Of a stretch of DNA of 64,000 bases, positions 36,517 through 45,248 are shown piece after piece. The DNA comes from Edaphosphingomonas laterariae (GTDB lineage Bacteria; Pseudomonadota; Alphaproteobacteria; Sphingomonadales; Sphingomonadaceae). A model generated the notes under the pieces. The model had not been told where the DNA came from. It worked only from the letters and a program-made list of their open reading frames with translations, and made no database searches. The stretch lies in contig NZ_FZOS01000001.1 of the NCBI RefSeq assembly GCF_900188165.1, positions 434,001-498,000 on the forward strand, in the 5' to 3' direction. How positions within the stretch are numbered: the stretch's first letter is position 1; each line of letters starts with the position of its first letter. Made by a program: the position numbers and the translations under genes.

Positions 36517-37938
36517 TCAGCTCACCGTCCAGCGTGCGCCAGCCGTGTCCGCCGCCGCCAGCACCAGCGCGCCGCCCTGATCCGCCAGCGCCTTGTTCGG
36601 GCTGGTGACGGCGGTGAAGCGAACCGTGTCCTTGCCGTCGATCCGGCGCACGAAGCTGCTCCGCCGCAGGAAATCGGGTGAGAGTTCGGCCTTGGCCAGT
36701 TCCAGCCCGCCATCGGCGGCGATCGCAATGCAATAGTCCGGCATATCGATCGGGCTGAGCGTCACGCTGCCGCTGACGCGCGCGGGCGCGGCGCGGAACT
36801 GCGTGGCGGCAAGCGGCGCCGGACCGACGAACACCCGCCGTCCATCATGCGCGATGAAGCTGCCGGGCCGGCCGGCCGGCGCAAAGCGATCGGGCAGCGG
36901 GCCATTGCCCACGGGAATGCCGAAATCGGGTGTGCCGTCCGCGTTATAGTAAAGCCGCTGGATGCGCGTGTGGCGGTTGGGATCGAACAGCGGATCGCCC
37001 GTGATCCCTTCATAATCACGGCCATGATAGACAAGGATGTCCCGCCCCTGTTCGTCCACCGTGAAGCTGTTGTGGCCGGGGCCGAACACCTTGGTTTCGC
37101 GCGACGTGACGAACACCGGCTGCGGCGATTTGGTCCACGCCTTCGCGTCCATGATGTCGGCATCGGCATCGGCGGTGAGCAGGCCGAGGCAATAGCGCGC
37201 ATCGGTGGCGCTGGCCGAATAGGCCATGAACAGCCGGCCGTTGCGGGCAAGGATCGCCGGCGCCTCGGCCACCTTATAGCCCTGGATCTCCCAATCGAGC
37301 GTCGGCACGGTCAGCCGCGTCGCGGTGCCACCCAGGGTCAGCGGCGTCGCCAGCGGGGCGATGTAGAGGTTGGAATTGGTTTCGATGCCGGGCTCGCGCT
37401 GCGCCCAGACGAAGTAGCGCTTACCGCGATGCGCGAACACCGTGGAATCGAGGTTGAAGCTGTCCCAAGGCGCCTGAAACTGCCCCAGAACCGACCATTT
37501 TCCGGTCATCGGATCGGGCCCGTCGCAAATGACCGCCCAGGTGCGGATGCGGAATACATCCTCGCCGCCGCCGCTGGGGCCGGCCGCGAAATAGACGATC
37601 CACTTGCCGTCGATCAGGTGGAGTTCGGGCGCCCAGATGAAGCCCGAAAGCGGGCCGCTGGCAAGGTGGCGCCACAGCACGCGCTCCTCGGCGGTGGCCA
37701 GCCCCGCCAGCGTGCGCGAACGGCGCAGCACCAGCCGGTCATATTCGGGCACCGATCCGGTCATGTAATAATAGCCGTCGTCATGCCGGAAGATCTGCGC
37801 GTCGGCACGCTGGCGGACGAGCGGATTCTGCGCGATCGGCTGGTGCGGCACCGGCGATGCGGCACGCGCGATCACGGGCACGGCGGAGAGCGCCGCGCTG
37901 CCGGCGATGAAATTGCGGCGGGACAGGTTGAGGATCAT
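36517..37938 (-). CDS. GH43 family arabinosidase, Tat-type signal
   Basis: A 473-aa exported enzyme. The start at 37938 is preferred (GGGAGAAG upstream) over an in-frame 37995. The N-terminus SRRNFIAGSAALSAVPVIA is a twin-arginine signal. The five-blade beta-propeller motifs of GH43 are visible: the base Asp in QRADAQIFRHDDGYYYMTGS, then FIWAPELHLIDGKWIVYFAA, and the acid Glu in KVAEAPAIL. Residues about 340-473 form an extra beta domain that may bind sugar. GH43 enzymes release arabinose or xylose from plant polymers. Its 5' neighbour is another GH43, 53 bp away. Confidence 0.88.
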   Translation of the reverse strand: MILNLSRRNFIAGSAALSAVPVIARAASPVPHQPIAQNPLVRQRADAQIFRHDDGYYYMTGSVPEYDRLVLRRSRTLAGLATAEERVLWRHLASGPLSGFIWAPELHLIDGKWIVYFAAGPSGGGEDVFRIRTWAVICDGPDPMTGKWSVLGQFQAPWDSFNLDSTVFAHRGKRYFVWAQREPGIETNSNLYIAPLATPLTLGGTATRLTVPTLDWEIQGYKVAEAPAILARNGRLFMAYSASATDARYCLGLLTADADADIMDAKAWTKSPQPVFVTSRETKVFGPGHNSFTVDEQGRDILVYHGRDYEGITGDPLFDPNRHTRIQRLYYNADGTPDFGIPVGNGPLPDRFAPAGRPGSFIAHDGRRVFVGPAPLAATQFRAAPARVSGSVTLSPIDMPDYCIAIAADGGLELAKAELSPDFLRRSSFVRRIDGKDTVRFTAVTSPNKALADQGGALVLAAADTAGARWTVS

Positions 37939-37991
37939 CGAGGCTTCTCCCGATAGGTCAGATTTGGGGGCGAAGGGCGCCGCGCGGCGCA

Positions 37992-39029
37992 TCAATATTC
38001 GGCGACCGGCCAGCCATCGGCGCCCCAGCGCACCGGCGCGATGCGCAGCGTCGGCGCGCCGTTCTTCTCACGGTCATAAGCGTGATAGACCACATAATCG
38101 CGGCCATCGCGGTCGTGGAGCCAGCCGGCATGGCCCGGCCCGCGAAAACGCTGCTGTTCCTGAAGATCGGCGCGCAGGAAGATCGTGCCGCGCCCATCCA
38201 TCAGCGCGCTGCCATCCTTGCCCAGATAGGGCCCGGTGATCGCCTTCGACCGGCCGATGACGGTGTAATAGGTGCTGTTCGTGCCCTTGCAGCAATAATC
38301 ATAGGAGATGATCAGCCAGTAATAGCCGCCATGATCGACGATGAAGGGCGCTTCCACCGGCGCGGGGCCGCCGGCCGGCGCCGGGCGCTGCGCGATCGCG
38401 AACGGCGCCTTGCCCGGGCGCAGCGGCTTGCCGGTCTTCGGGTCCAACTCGAACAGCTTGATCCCGCTCCAGAAGCTGCCGAGCGACAACCAGTGGCGGC
38501 CTTCGCGATCGACGATGAAATTGGGGTCGATCGCGTTGAAATCGTCGGACGGCGTGGACATCACCACCATCCCTTCGTCGCGCCAGCCATAATCGGGAGC
38601 GCCGGGATCGAGTGTCGGGCTGGTGAACAGGCCGATGGCCGATCGGTTCGAGCCGAAGGTCGAAACCGAATAATAGAGCCGGTAGCGCCCGTTCACGAAG
38701 GCGATATCGGGCGCCCACATGCCATCGGTACCGGGAATGGCCTTTTTCGCCCAATCGGGAATGGCGGTGAACAGCGGCGCACCGGCTGTCCAATGGACGA
38801 GATCCTTGGACGTGCGCGTTTCGATGAGCCGCTGGCCATGGCCGGTGCCGAAGACATGATAGGTATCGCCTTCGCGGATGATCACCGGATCATGCGTCGG
38901 AACGAGATCGCCCGTCATGCGGCTGTTCAGCGTGGCCGCCGGCTGGTCGGCTGCGGCGGGCACGGCGGCGCCGGCCACACCGGCCAGCCCCGCGATCGCC
39001 GTCGCCCACAGATATGTCGCCCGCTTCAA
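37992..39029 (-). CDS. GH43 arabinan endo-1,5-alpha-L-arabinosidase-like
   Basis: A 345-aa exported enzyme from a TTG at 39029, with GGGGAGA six bases upstream. Residues 1-27 are a signal peptide. GH43 catalytic pattern: base Asp in THDPVIIREGDTYHVFGTG, pKa-modulating Asp in NAIDPNFIVD, acid Glu in PVEAPFIVDHGGYYWL. The spacing and the motif YDYCCKGTNSTYYTVIGRS are typical of endo-arabinanases. It cuts the alpha-1,5 backbone of arabinan outside the cytoplasm and provides substrate for the GH51 enzyme encoded upstream. Its end lies close to the longer in-frame extension of the next gene, so the two are likely co-transcribed. Confidence 0.9.
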   Translation of the reverse strand: MKRATYLWATAIAGLAGVAGAAVPAAADQPAATLNSRMTGDLVPTHDPVIIREGDTYHVFGTGHGQRLIETRTSKDLVHWTAGAPLFTAIPDWAKKAIPGTDGMWAPDIAFVNGRYRLYYSVSTFGSNRSAIGLFTSPTLDPGAPDYGWRDEGMVVMSTPSDDFNAIDPNFIVDREGRHWLSLGSFWSGIKLFELDPKTGKPLRPGKAPFAIAQRPAPAGGPAPVEAPFIVDHGGYYWLIISYDYCCKGTNSTYYTVIGRSKAITGPYLGKDGSALMDGRGTIFLRADLQEQQRFRGPGHAGWLHDRDGRDYVVYHAYDREKNGAPTLRIAPVRWGADGWPVAEY

Positions 39030-39105
39030 TTATCGTCTCCCCTTCAGCCTGCGGTTATCCCGCATGGCGAGGCCGCCCCGATCGGCCGGGGCGGCCCGTT
39101 CCCGA

Positions 39106-40674
39106 TCAGCGCAGTTGCAGCATCACCACCGACTTGGCCGGCAGATCGACGGTCAGCACACCGCCCTTGACGCGGGCACCGTTGAACGTGGCCGGTTTCA
39201 CCACCTCGGGCGCGGTGAAGCTGTTGTGCGAATTGATCGCCGGCGCGGTCAGGATCCGGCCCGAAACGCCACGCGCGTTCAGCCCGGCCAGCCGCACCGT
39301 CACCGTGTTCGCGCGATTGGGATCTAGGTTGGACAGGCCGACATGGACGCTGCCGTCCTTCGCCCGCACCGCCGAACCACTGACCGCCGGCATCGTCCAC
39401 TTGTCCCGCGTGTAGGACGGGGCGTCGATGCTGATCGGCAGCACCGTCGCGTCCTGATACGGCTTGTACATGTCGAAGACATGATAAGTGGGCGTCAGCA
39501 CCATCTTATTGCCTTCGGTCAGGATCATCGCCTGCAGCACGTTCACCATCTGGGCGATCGCGGTCATCTTCACGCGATCGGCATGCTTGGCGAAGATATC
39601 GAGGTGGATCGACGCGATCAGCGCATCGCGCAGCGTGTTCTGCTGGCGCAGGAAGCCCGGGTGCGTGCCCGGATCCTGGGCATACCAGGCGCCCCATTCG
39701 TCGACCGCCAGCCAGATGCGCTTCTGCGGATCATATTTGTCCATGATCGCGCTGTGGCGGGTGATCAGGTCGTCCATGCGGAACGCCCCGGCAAGCGCAT
39801 CGGCCCAGCCGGCCTCGTCGAAATCCACGGCCGGCGCGCGCGGCGGCCAGCCGCCGGCGGGGTGGACATAATAATGGAGCGACACGGCATCGATCTGGTT
39901 GGACGCGATCTTCATCATCGCTTCCGTCCAGGCGAGATCGTCGACATTGGCGCCCGCCGCGATCTTCAGGATCTTGGTGCCCGCCGGCGCCTTGACGAAG
40001 GTCGCGTAACGGCGCGTCACATCGGCGGCATATTCGGGCCGCATATTGCCGCCGCAGCCCCACAGTTCGTTGCCGACGCCGAAATAGGGCACCGCCCACG
40101 GTTCCTTATGGCCGTTCTTCGCGCGCTCGTCGGCCAGGCTGCCGGCCGGGGCGGTCATATATTCCACCCATTCGGCCATTTCCTGCGGCGTGCCGTTGCC
40201 GACATTGCCGGCAACATAGGCTTCGGCGCCGACCTGGCGGAGCAGTTCGAAAAATTCGTGCGTGCCGACGGTGTTGGGTTCGGTGACGCCGCCCCAATGG
40301 GTGTTCACCTTCACCGGGCGCTGGGCCTTCGGGCCGATGCCTTCGCGCCAATGATATTCGTCGGCAAAGCAGCCGCCCGGCCAGCGGATCACCGGCACCT
40401 TCAGGTTGCGCAGCGCCGCCACGACATCGTTGCGGAAGCCGTTGGTGTTGGGGATCGACTTGTCGTCGCCCACCCACAGGCCGCCATAGATGCCATTGCC
40501 GAGATGTTCGGCGAACTGGGTGAAGATACGGCGATCATAGACCGGACCGGGCTTGTCAGCGCTGACGGTAACGGCGATCGGCTTCGCGGCTTGCGCATGG
40601 GCCACGGCAGGCGTGGCGACGGCGGCAGCCGACAGCAGCAGCGCGGCGGCCGCGCGGCGCAGGGTTCCAATCAT
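39106..40674 (-). CDS. GH51 alpha-L-arabinofuranosidase
   Basis: A 522-aa protein with a signal peptide (residues 1-28, ending AHAQA), so probably periplasmic. GH51 hallmarks: RWPGGCFADEYHW (98-109), acid/base Glu203 in GVGNELWG, nucleophile Glu326 in AVDEWGAWY. It removes terminal alpha-L-arabinofuranosyl units from arabinan and arabinoxylan fragments. Many GH51 enzymes are cytoplasmic, so the signal is of note and fits degradation after TonB uptake. GGGAGAGA precedes the ATG. It is 18 bp from the upstream dehydrogenase gene, in one operon with the sugar-oxidation genes. Confidence 0.95.
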   Translation of the reverse strand: MIGTLRRAAAALLLSAAAVATPAVAHAQAAKPIAVTVSADKPGPVYDRRIFTQFAEHLGNGIYGGLWVGDDKSIPNTNGFRNDVVAALRNLKVPVIRWPGGCFADEYHWREGIGPKAQRPVKVNTHWGGVTEPNTVGTHEFFELLRQVGAEAYVAGNVGNGTPQEMAEWVEYMTAPAGSLADERAKNGHKEPWAVPYFGVGNELWGCGGNMRPEYAADVTRRYATFVKAPAGTKILKIAAGANVDDLAWTEAMMKIASNQIDAVSLHYYVHPAGGWPPRAPAVDFDEAGWADALAGAFRMDDLITRHSAIMDKYDPQKRIWLAVDEWGAWYAQDPGTHPGFLRQQNTLRDALIASIHLDIFAKHADRVKMTAIAQMVNVLQAMILTEGNKMVLTPTYHVFDMYKPYQDATVLPISIDAPSYTRDKWTMPAVSGSAVRAKDGSVHVGLSNLDPNRANTVTVRLAGLNARGVSGRILTAPAINSHNSFTAPEVVKPATFNGARVKGGVLTVDLPAKSVVMLQLR

Positions 40675-40692
40675 TGTCTCTCCCTTTGTGTT

Positions 40693-41619
40693 CTAGTCGT
40701 GGAACGGATCGGTGATTTCGCGGCGCCCGCGCAGGAAGGCATCCGCCACCAGCCGCAGCGGATCGGTGTCGACATCGCTGCGCCCGCCCCGGATCAGCGT
40801 GGCGAAGCGGCCGTAGAGGCCGGGATATTCATGGTCCTCGCTATGCTGCGTGCCCGACGGGATCGTCAGCACCGCGCCTCCGTGCGACAGCTTCAGCGTG
40901 CCCGCGTCGGTTTCGACGATGATGTCCCAGCTTTGCGGGCCGGTCTGCCGCCAATCGAGATCCATGCTGATCGGCGCGCCCGCCGTGTCACGGAATTCGA
41001 GGTCGGCGGCAATCGGCGCCGCGCGATTGGCCGGCAGCACCAGCGTCGCCGATTTCAGGAAGAAGGGGCGCGGCAGGATGTGGGTGATGATCGACAGCGC
41101 GTTGATGCCCGGATCGAACACGCCCAGCCCGCCCGGTTCCCAGATCCACGCCTGGCCGGGGTGCCACACGCGCACATCTTCGCGCCAGATCACCGACACG
41201 CTTTCGATCTTGCGTTCGGCAAGCCACGCGCGCGCCGGCGCGACACCGGCGGCGAAGCGCGAATGCCAGCCGGCGAACAGCGTCGCCCCCACCTTGTCCG
41301 CCCGCGCGCTGAGCGCCGCCACTTCCGCCAGCGTGGCGCCCGGCGGCTTTTCCAGAAACACGTGGATGCCGCTCTTCAGCGCCAATGCGGCAAGATCGTA
41401 ACGCACCTGCGGCGGCGTGCAGAGCGCGACTGCATCGACCGCCGGCCCTTCGTCGAGCAGGGCTTCAAGACTGCGGTGGTGCGGCACGCCCGGCATGCCC
41501 GGATCGTGCGGGCTGACGGTGGCGGCAAGGCTGAACGCGCCGTTGCCGGCAATCGCCGGCAGGTGCTGATCGCGGGCGATCTTGCCCATGCCGACCACGC
41601 CGATGCGGATCGGGTCCAT
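40693..41619 (-). CDS. L-arabinose (D-galactose) 1-dehydrogenase, Gfo/Idh/MocA family
   Basis: A 308-aa cytoplasmic NAD(P)-dependent enzyme. The Rossmann motif is GVVGMGKIARDQHLPAI near the N-terminus, and the family motif EKPPGATLAEV holds the catalytic Lys. The C-terminal domain begins WHSRFAAGVAPARAWL. Length and text match the bacterial L-arabinose/D-galactose 1-dehydrogenases of this family, which form the sugar lactone. It is the first step of the non-phosphorylating arabinose route; lactonase and dehydratase genes lie in the divergent operon. The start is two bases after the AraD1-type gene stop, so it is translationally linked. Confidence 0.87.
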   Translation of the reverse strand: MDPIRIGVVGMGKIARDQHLPAIAGNGAFSLAATVSPHDPGMPGVPHHRSLEALLDEGPAVDAVALCTPPQVRYDLAALALKSGIHVFLEKPPGATLAEVAALSARADKVGATLFAGWHSRFAAGVAPARAWLAERKIESVSVIWREDVRVWHPGQAWIWEPGGLGVFDPGINALSIITHILPRPFFLKSATLVLPANRAAPIAADLEFRDTAGAPISMDLDWRQTGPQSWDIIVETDAGTLKLSHGGAVLTIPSGTQHSEDHEYPGLYGRFATLIRGGRSDVDTDPLRLVADAFLRGRREITDPFHD

Positions 41620-41621
41620 GG

Positions 41622-42614
41622 TCAGAGCGCCTTGACCGTCACGGGCGCCTCGTCGGCGCGCGCCAGCGGGCTGCGCAGCGGCAAGGTGAACGGTGCGGCC
41701 GCGATTTCGAACACGTCGCCCTCCTCGGTCCGCACGCCATCGGTGAACGAAAGCGTCGCGGTGCCATAGAAGTGAACATGAACGTCGCCGGGGCGGCGGA
41801 ACAGATCATATTTGAAATGATGCGCCTCAAGGTTGGCGAAGCTGTGCGACATGTTCGCCTCGCCCGACAGGAACGGCTTTTCCCACAGCACCGTGTCACC
41901 CCGCAGGATACGGCTCGCACCCTCGACATGCTCGGGCAGCTCGCCGACCAGCAGTTCTGCGCCCAGCGCTGCCTGACGCAGCTTGGAATGGGCCAGCCAC
42001 AGATAATTGTGCCGTTCGGTCACATGGTCGCTAAATTCATTGGCGAGGCACAGGCCAAGGCGGAAAGGCGTGCCATCGGGGCCGATGATGTAGATGCCGG
42101 CCAGTTCCGGCTCCTCGCCGCCATCCTGCGCGAAAGCCGGCATGGTGAGCGCCTCGCCCGGGCCGACAAGCTGCGAACCATCGCCCTTGTAGAACCATTC
42201 AGGCTGCTGGCCGGTTTCGCCGTCCGCCGGCTTGCCGCCTTCCAGCCCTTCGAGGAACATCCGCATTGAATCGGTCTTGGTCGCGGCGGCGGCCGCCTCG
42301 CGGTGCATCTTGTCGCGCCCTTCGGCCGAACCGAGATGGGTAAGGCCCGTGCCGCTGAGGATCAGGTGGGCGGGATCGTCATGGTCGATCGGCGCGAGAA
42401 TGCGGCCCGCCGCCAGTTCGGCGCCAATGTCGACGGTGGCGCCGGTGCCGCTTTCGGCAACGATGTCGGCCAGGCTCTTGCCCTCGGCGATGGCGCGTTC
42501 GGCTAGCGCGCGAATGCTGGTCGCGCCCACGACGAACGCGGCGGAATCGCCCTTGGCGGCGATCACCGCGCGCACGCCTTCAGCGCTGCGATGCTGCAGC
42601 AGACGAAATGCCAT
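41622..42614 (-). CDS. AraD1/GguC-type FAH-fold protein, likely 2-keto-3-deoxy-L-arabonate dehydratase
   Basis: A 330-aa protein starting at 42614 (GGGAGAG upstream; an Arg-rich extension to 42659 is unsupported). The fumarylacetoacetate-hydrolase fold is indicated by EPELAGIYIIGPDGTPFRLGL, NEFSDHVTE and the ILRGDTVLWEKPFLSGEANM region. GguC/AraD1 members occur in arabinose and galactose clusters. The related FAH-fold protein XylX of Caulobacter dehydrates 2-keto-3-deoxy-xylonate. The usual DapA-type dehydratase is missing from this locus, so this gene is the best candidate for making 2,5-dioxovalerate. That step is inferred from context. Confidence 0.85.
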   Translation of the reverse strand: MAFRLLQHRSAEGVRAVIAAKGDSAAFVVGATSIRALAERAIAEGKSLADIVAESGTGATVDIGAELAAGRILAPIDHDDPAHLILSGTGLTHLGSAEGRDKMHREAAAAATKTDSMRMFLEGLEGGKPADGETGQQPEWFYKGDGSQLVGPGEALTMPAFAQDGGEEPELAGIYIIGPDGTPFRLGLCLANEFSDHVTERHNYLWLAHSKLRQAALGAELLVGELPEHVEGASRILRGDTVLWEKPFLSGEANMSHSFANLEAHHFKYDLFRRPGDVHVHFYGTATLSFTDGVRTEEGDVFEIAAAPFTLPLRSPLARADEAPVTVKAL

Positions 42615-42704
42615 GAAATCTCTCCCTTCAGGGCGCCGCCTTCCGGCGCGCCGTCGCATGTTCGTGGCGGGCGGGCACCACCACGGCCCCGCCCGGTTTG
42701 ACGA

Positions 42705-44273
42705 TCAATTGGCGCTCAGCACGCCATCGACGAGGCGCGGCACGCCGTCGCCGCGCGCGTCGTCACGCAATTCCGCCGGCAGCAACGCACCCGCGAGATT
42801 CTGGTAGGAAACCGGCCGCAGGAAGCGATCGATCGCAAGGCTGCCCACCGATGTCGTGCGCGCGTCGGACGTGGCCGGGAACGGCCCGCCATGCACCATC
42901 GCGTGGCAGACCTCGACGCCGGTCGGCCAGCCATTGGCGAGGATGCGGCCCACCTTGCGCTCGAGCAGCGGCAAGACGCACGACGCGACCGCCGCATCGC
43001 CATCGTCCATATGGAGCGTGGCGGTAAGCTGGCCTTCAAGGCCGGCGAGAACGCTGCGCAACTCCGCTTCGTCGCGGCACCGGACGATGATCGACGAAGC
43101 GCCGAACACTTCATGGCCCAGCGCCTTATCCGCCAGGAAGGCTTCCGCCGTCGTCTGGAACAATGCCGCCTGGCCCTGGGTGGAGCCGTTGCCGGCCTTG
43201 CCGCGCGCCAGCGTTTCGACGCCCGCGCCGCCGGCCAGTGCAGCTGCGCCCTTTTCATAGGCCGCCTGAATGCCGGTGGTCAGCATCACCTGCGCATCGG
43301 CCTCACCCACGCCGCCGGTGGCCGCCGTCACGAAGGCATCGAGGCCCTCGCCATCGATCGCCAGCACGAGGCCGGGATTGGTGCAGAACTGGCCGGCGCC
43401 CATGGTGAGCGAGCCGACATAGGCCGCAGCCAGCGCGGCACCGCGCGCCTTCAGCGCCTCGGGCAGCAGCAGGACGGGGTTGATGCTCGACATTTCGGCA
43501 TAGACGGGGATCGGCACCGGCCGCGCCTGCGCAAGCTTCATCAGCGCAAGGCCGCCACCGCGCGATCCGGTGAAGCCCACCGCGGCGATATTCGGATCCT
43601 GCACCAGCGCAGCGCCGAGATCATTGCCCGGCCCGACAAGGTGGGCGAACACGCCCGCCGGAAGCCCCGACGCGGCGACCGCGCGGCTGATCGCGGCCGC
43701 CACCAGCGCGCCGGTTTCGGGATGCGCGGGATGCCCCTTCACCACCACCGGGCAACCGGCGGCAAGCGCGGAGGCGGTGTCGCCACCCGCCGTCGAGAAA
43801 GCGAGCGGAAAATTGGACGCGCCGAACACCGCAACGGGGCCGAGCGGGATCATCCGCATGCGCAGATCGGGGCGCGGCAGCGGCTGGCGCTCGGGCAGCG
43901 CGGGATCGATGCGCAGGCCCAGCCACTGGCCGGCGCGCACCACATTGGCGAACAGGCGCAGCTGGCCGACGGTGCGGCCACGCTCACCTTCCAGCCGGGC
44001 ACGCGGCAGGCCGCTTTCGCGCATCGCGGCGACGATCAGATCATCGCCGATCGCGACGACCTCGTCGGCGATTCGCTCCAGGAAGGCCGCACGGGTTTCG
44101 CGATCGGTGGCGCGATACACATCGAACGCGGCTTCGGCCGCCGCGCACGCCGCTGCCACATCAGCCGGCCCATGCACCGCGAAAGCCCCCCCTTCGGGTT
44201 GCCCCGTCGCGGCAGTTACGGAACGAAATCCGCTGCTTTCGACGGAATCGGACGGGCGGGCATCAACGGTCAT
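42705..44273 (-). CDS. 2,5-dioxovalerate (alpha-ketoglutarate semialdehyde) dehydrogenase
   Basis: A 522-aa NAD(P)+-dependent aldehyde dehydrogenase, starting at 44273 with AAGGAGA upstream; a longer frame to 44537 runs into the divergent gene. Key sites: [22 protein letters not shown] (N-terminal cofactor and Asn region), FTGSRGGG, general base Glu260 in [10 protein letters not shown], nucleophile Cys297 in [10 protein letters not shown]. The text matches the family that oxidises alpha-ketoglutarate semialdehyde to 2-oxoglutarate, the last step of pentose or hexuronate oxidation. It is the first gene of the six-gene minus-strand operon and is divergent from the FadR-like regulator. Confidence 0.93.
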   Translation of the reverse strand: MTVDARPSDSVESSGFRSVTAATGQPEGGAFAVHGPADVAAACAAAEAAFDVYRATDRETRAAFLERIADEVVAIGDDLIVAAMRESGLPRARLEGERGRTVGQLRLFANVVRAGQWLGLRIDPALPERQPLPRPDLRMRMIPLGPVAVFGASNFPLAFSTAGGDTASALAAGCPVVVKGHPAHPETGALVAAAISRAVAASGLPAGVFAHLVGPGNDLGAALVQDPNIAAVGFTGSRGGGLALMKLAQARPVPIPVYAEMSSINPVLLLPEALKARGAALAAAYVGSLTMGAGQFCTNPGLVLAIDGEGLDAFVTAATGGVGEADAQVMLTTGIQAAYEKGAAALAGGAGVETLARGKAGNGSTQGQAALFQTTAEAFLADKALGHEVFGASSIIVRCRDEAELRSVLAGLEGQLTATLHMDDGDAAVASCVLPLLERKVGRILANGWPTGVEVCHAMVHGGPFPATSDARTTSVGSLAIDRFLRPVSYQNLAGALLPAELRDDARGDGVPRLVDGVLSAN

Positions 44274-44287
44274 TTGCGTCTCCTTAT

Positions 44288-44298
44288 TACTCCGACAT
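44288..44298 (-). promoter_or_regulatory. FadR-type operator candidate B (catabolic operon)
   Basis: ATGTCGGAGTA on the minus strand lies in the 106-bp gap between the divergent dehydrogenase and FadR-like genes, just upstream of the dehydrogenase ribosome site. It has four of six FadR consensus positions and the core GTCGGAGT. A bound protein here would cover the transcription start area. Confidence 0.5.
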
Positions 44299-44379
44299 AT
44301 TACAGAGAACAGAGGATGGCAATGTTTGCCGTTTCGCCATCTCGCGACCGCTGATAATTGTCTGCGCGGAGGGACATTC

Positions 44380-45150
44380 ATGGGAAACATCAAGCTGCGC
44401 CGCGACGAACCTGAGAATAAGGGCAGCGCCCCGGAGGCGACGGCCAAACCGCGCGGCCCCGGACGGCGGCTGCACGGTGCCGTCGCGCACAAGCTGGGCA
44501 CCGCGATATTGTCGGGCGAATATGCGCCGGGCGACACGCTTTCGGGCGAGGTCGCCTTCGCGGAAGAGCTGGAAATTTCACGCAGCGCCTATCGCGAGGC
44601 GATCCAGGTGCTGACCGCCAAGGGGCTGGTCGAAAGCCGCCCCAAGGCCGGCACGCGGGTGCTGCCGCGCAACCGCTGGAACCTGCTGGATCCGGACGTT
44701 CTGGCCTGGGCCTTTGCCGGCGAACCCGATGTGGAATTCGTCCGCAACCTGTTCGAGCTGCGGGCCATCGTCGAACCGGCGGCGGCGCGATTGGCCGCCC
44801 AGCGCCGCGATAAGTCCGACATCAAGGTGATGAAGGAAGCGCTGGCGGCGATGCGGCGGCATACGCTGGCCACCGATGCCGGGCGCGCGGCGGACCGCGA
44901 TTTCCACAATGCGATCCTGCGCGCCACGCATAATGACGCGCTGATGGCGCTGACCGCCAGCATCGGCGCGGCGGTCAACTGGACGACGCAGTTCAAGCAG
45001 CGCGCCCGCGCCCTGCCCCGCAACCCGATTCCCGATCACGTCCGCGTGTTCGACGCCATCGCGGCGGGCGATCCCGAGGCGGCAAGCGACGCGATGGGCG
45101 CCCTCGTCGCCCTCGCACTCGAAGATACGCGCAGCTCCATGGCCGAATGA
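44380..45150 (+). CDS. FadR/GntR-family transcriptional regulator
   Basis: A 256-aa regulator with GGAGGG before the ATG at 44380. The N-terminal winged helix has the GntR signature [25 protein letters not shown] and wing [14 protein letters not shown]. The C-terminal FCD domain has the helical, metal-site pattern [18 protein letters not shown] ... [19 protein letters not shown] ... [17 protein letters not shown], where D and H residues usually hold Zn or bind a carboxylate. It probably senses an acid intermediate of the arabinose route and represses the flanking operons. Three promoters of the locus share a matching site. A strong terminator follows. Confidence 0.9.
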   Translation: MGNIKLRRDEPENKGSAPEATAKPRGPGRRLHGAVAHKLGTAILSGEYAPGDTLSGEVAFAEELEISRSAYREAIQVLTAKGLVESRPKAGTRVLPRNRWNLLDPDVLAWAFAGEPDVEFVRNLFELRAIVEPAAARLAAQRRDKSDIKVMKEALAAMRRHTLATDAGRAADRDFHNAILRATHNDALMALTASIGAAVNWTTQFKQRARALPRNPIPDHVRVFDAIAAGDPEAASDAMGALVALALEDTRSSMAE

Positions 45151-45173
45151 TCGGCCGCGATCCGCAGCCATAA

Positions 45174-45210
45174 AAAAAGCCCCGCCGGCGCGAAACCGGC
45201 GGGGCTTTTT
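45174..45210. terminator. Bidirectional intrinsic terminator
   Basis: A 10-bp GC stem (45179-45188 with 45196-45205) with a 7-base loop is flanked by seven A on the left (45172-45178) and five T on the right (45206-45210). It terminates the FadR-like gene (plus) and the sugar transporter gene (minus). Confidence 0.92.
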
Positions 45211-45248
45211 AATGCGCCGGTCAGGCAGACCGGGCGACGGGCAAGAGA

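Noticed and set aside
36499-36520. Hairpin CTGAGTT/AACTCAG as a terminator of the GH43 operon
   Set aside because: Only 7 bp, overlaps the stop codon and has no T-tract.
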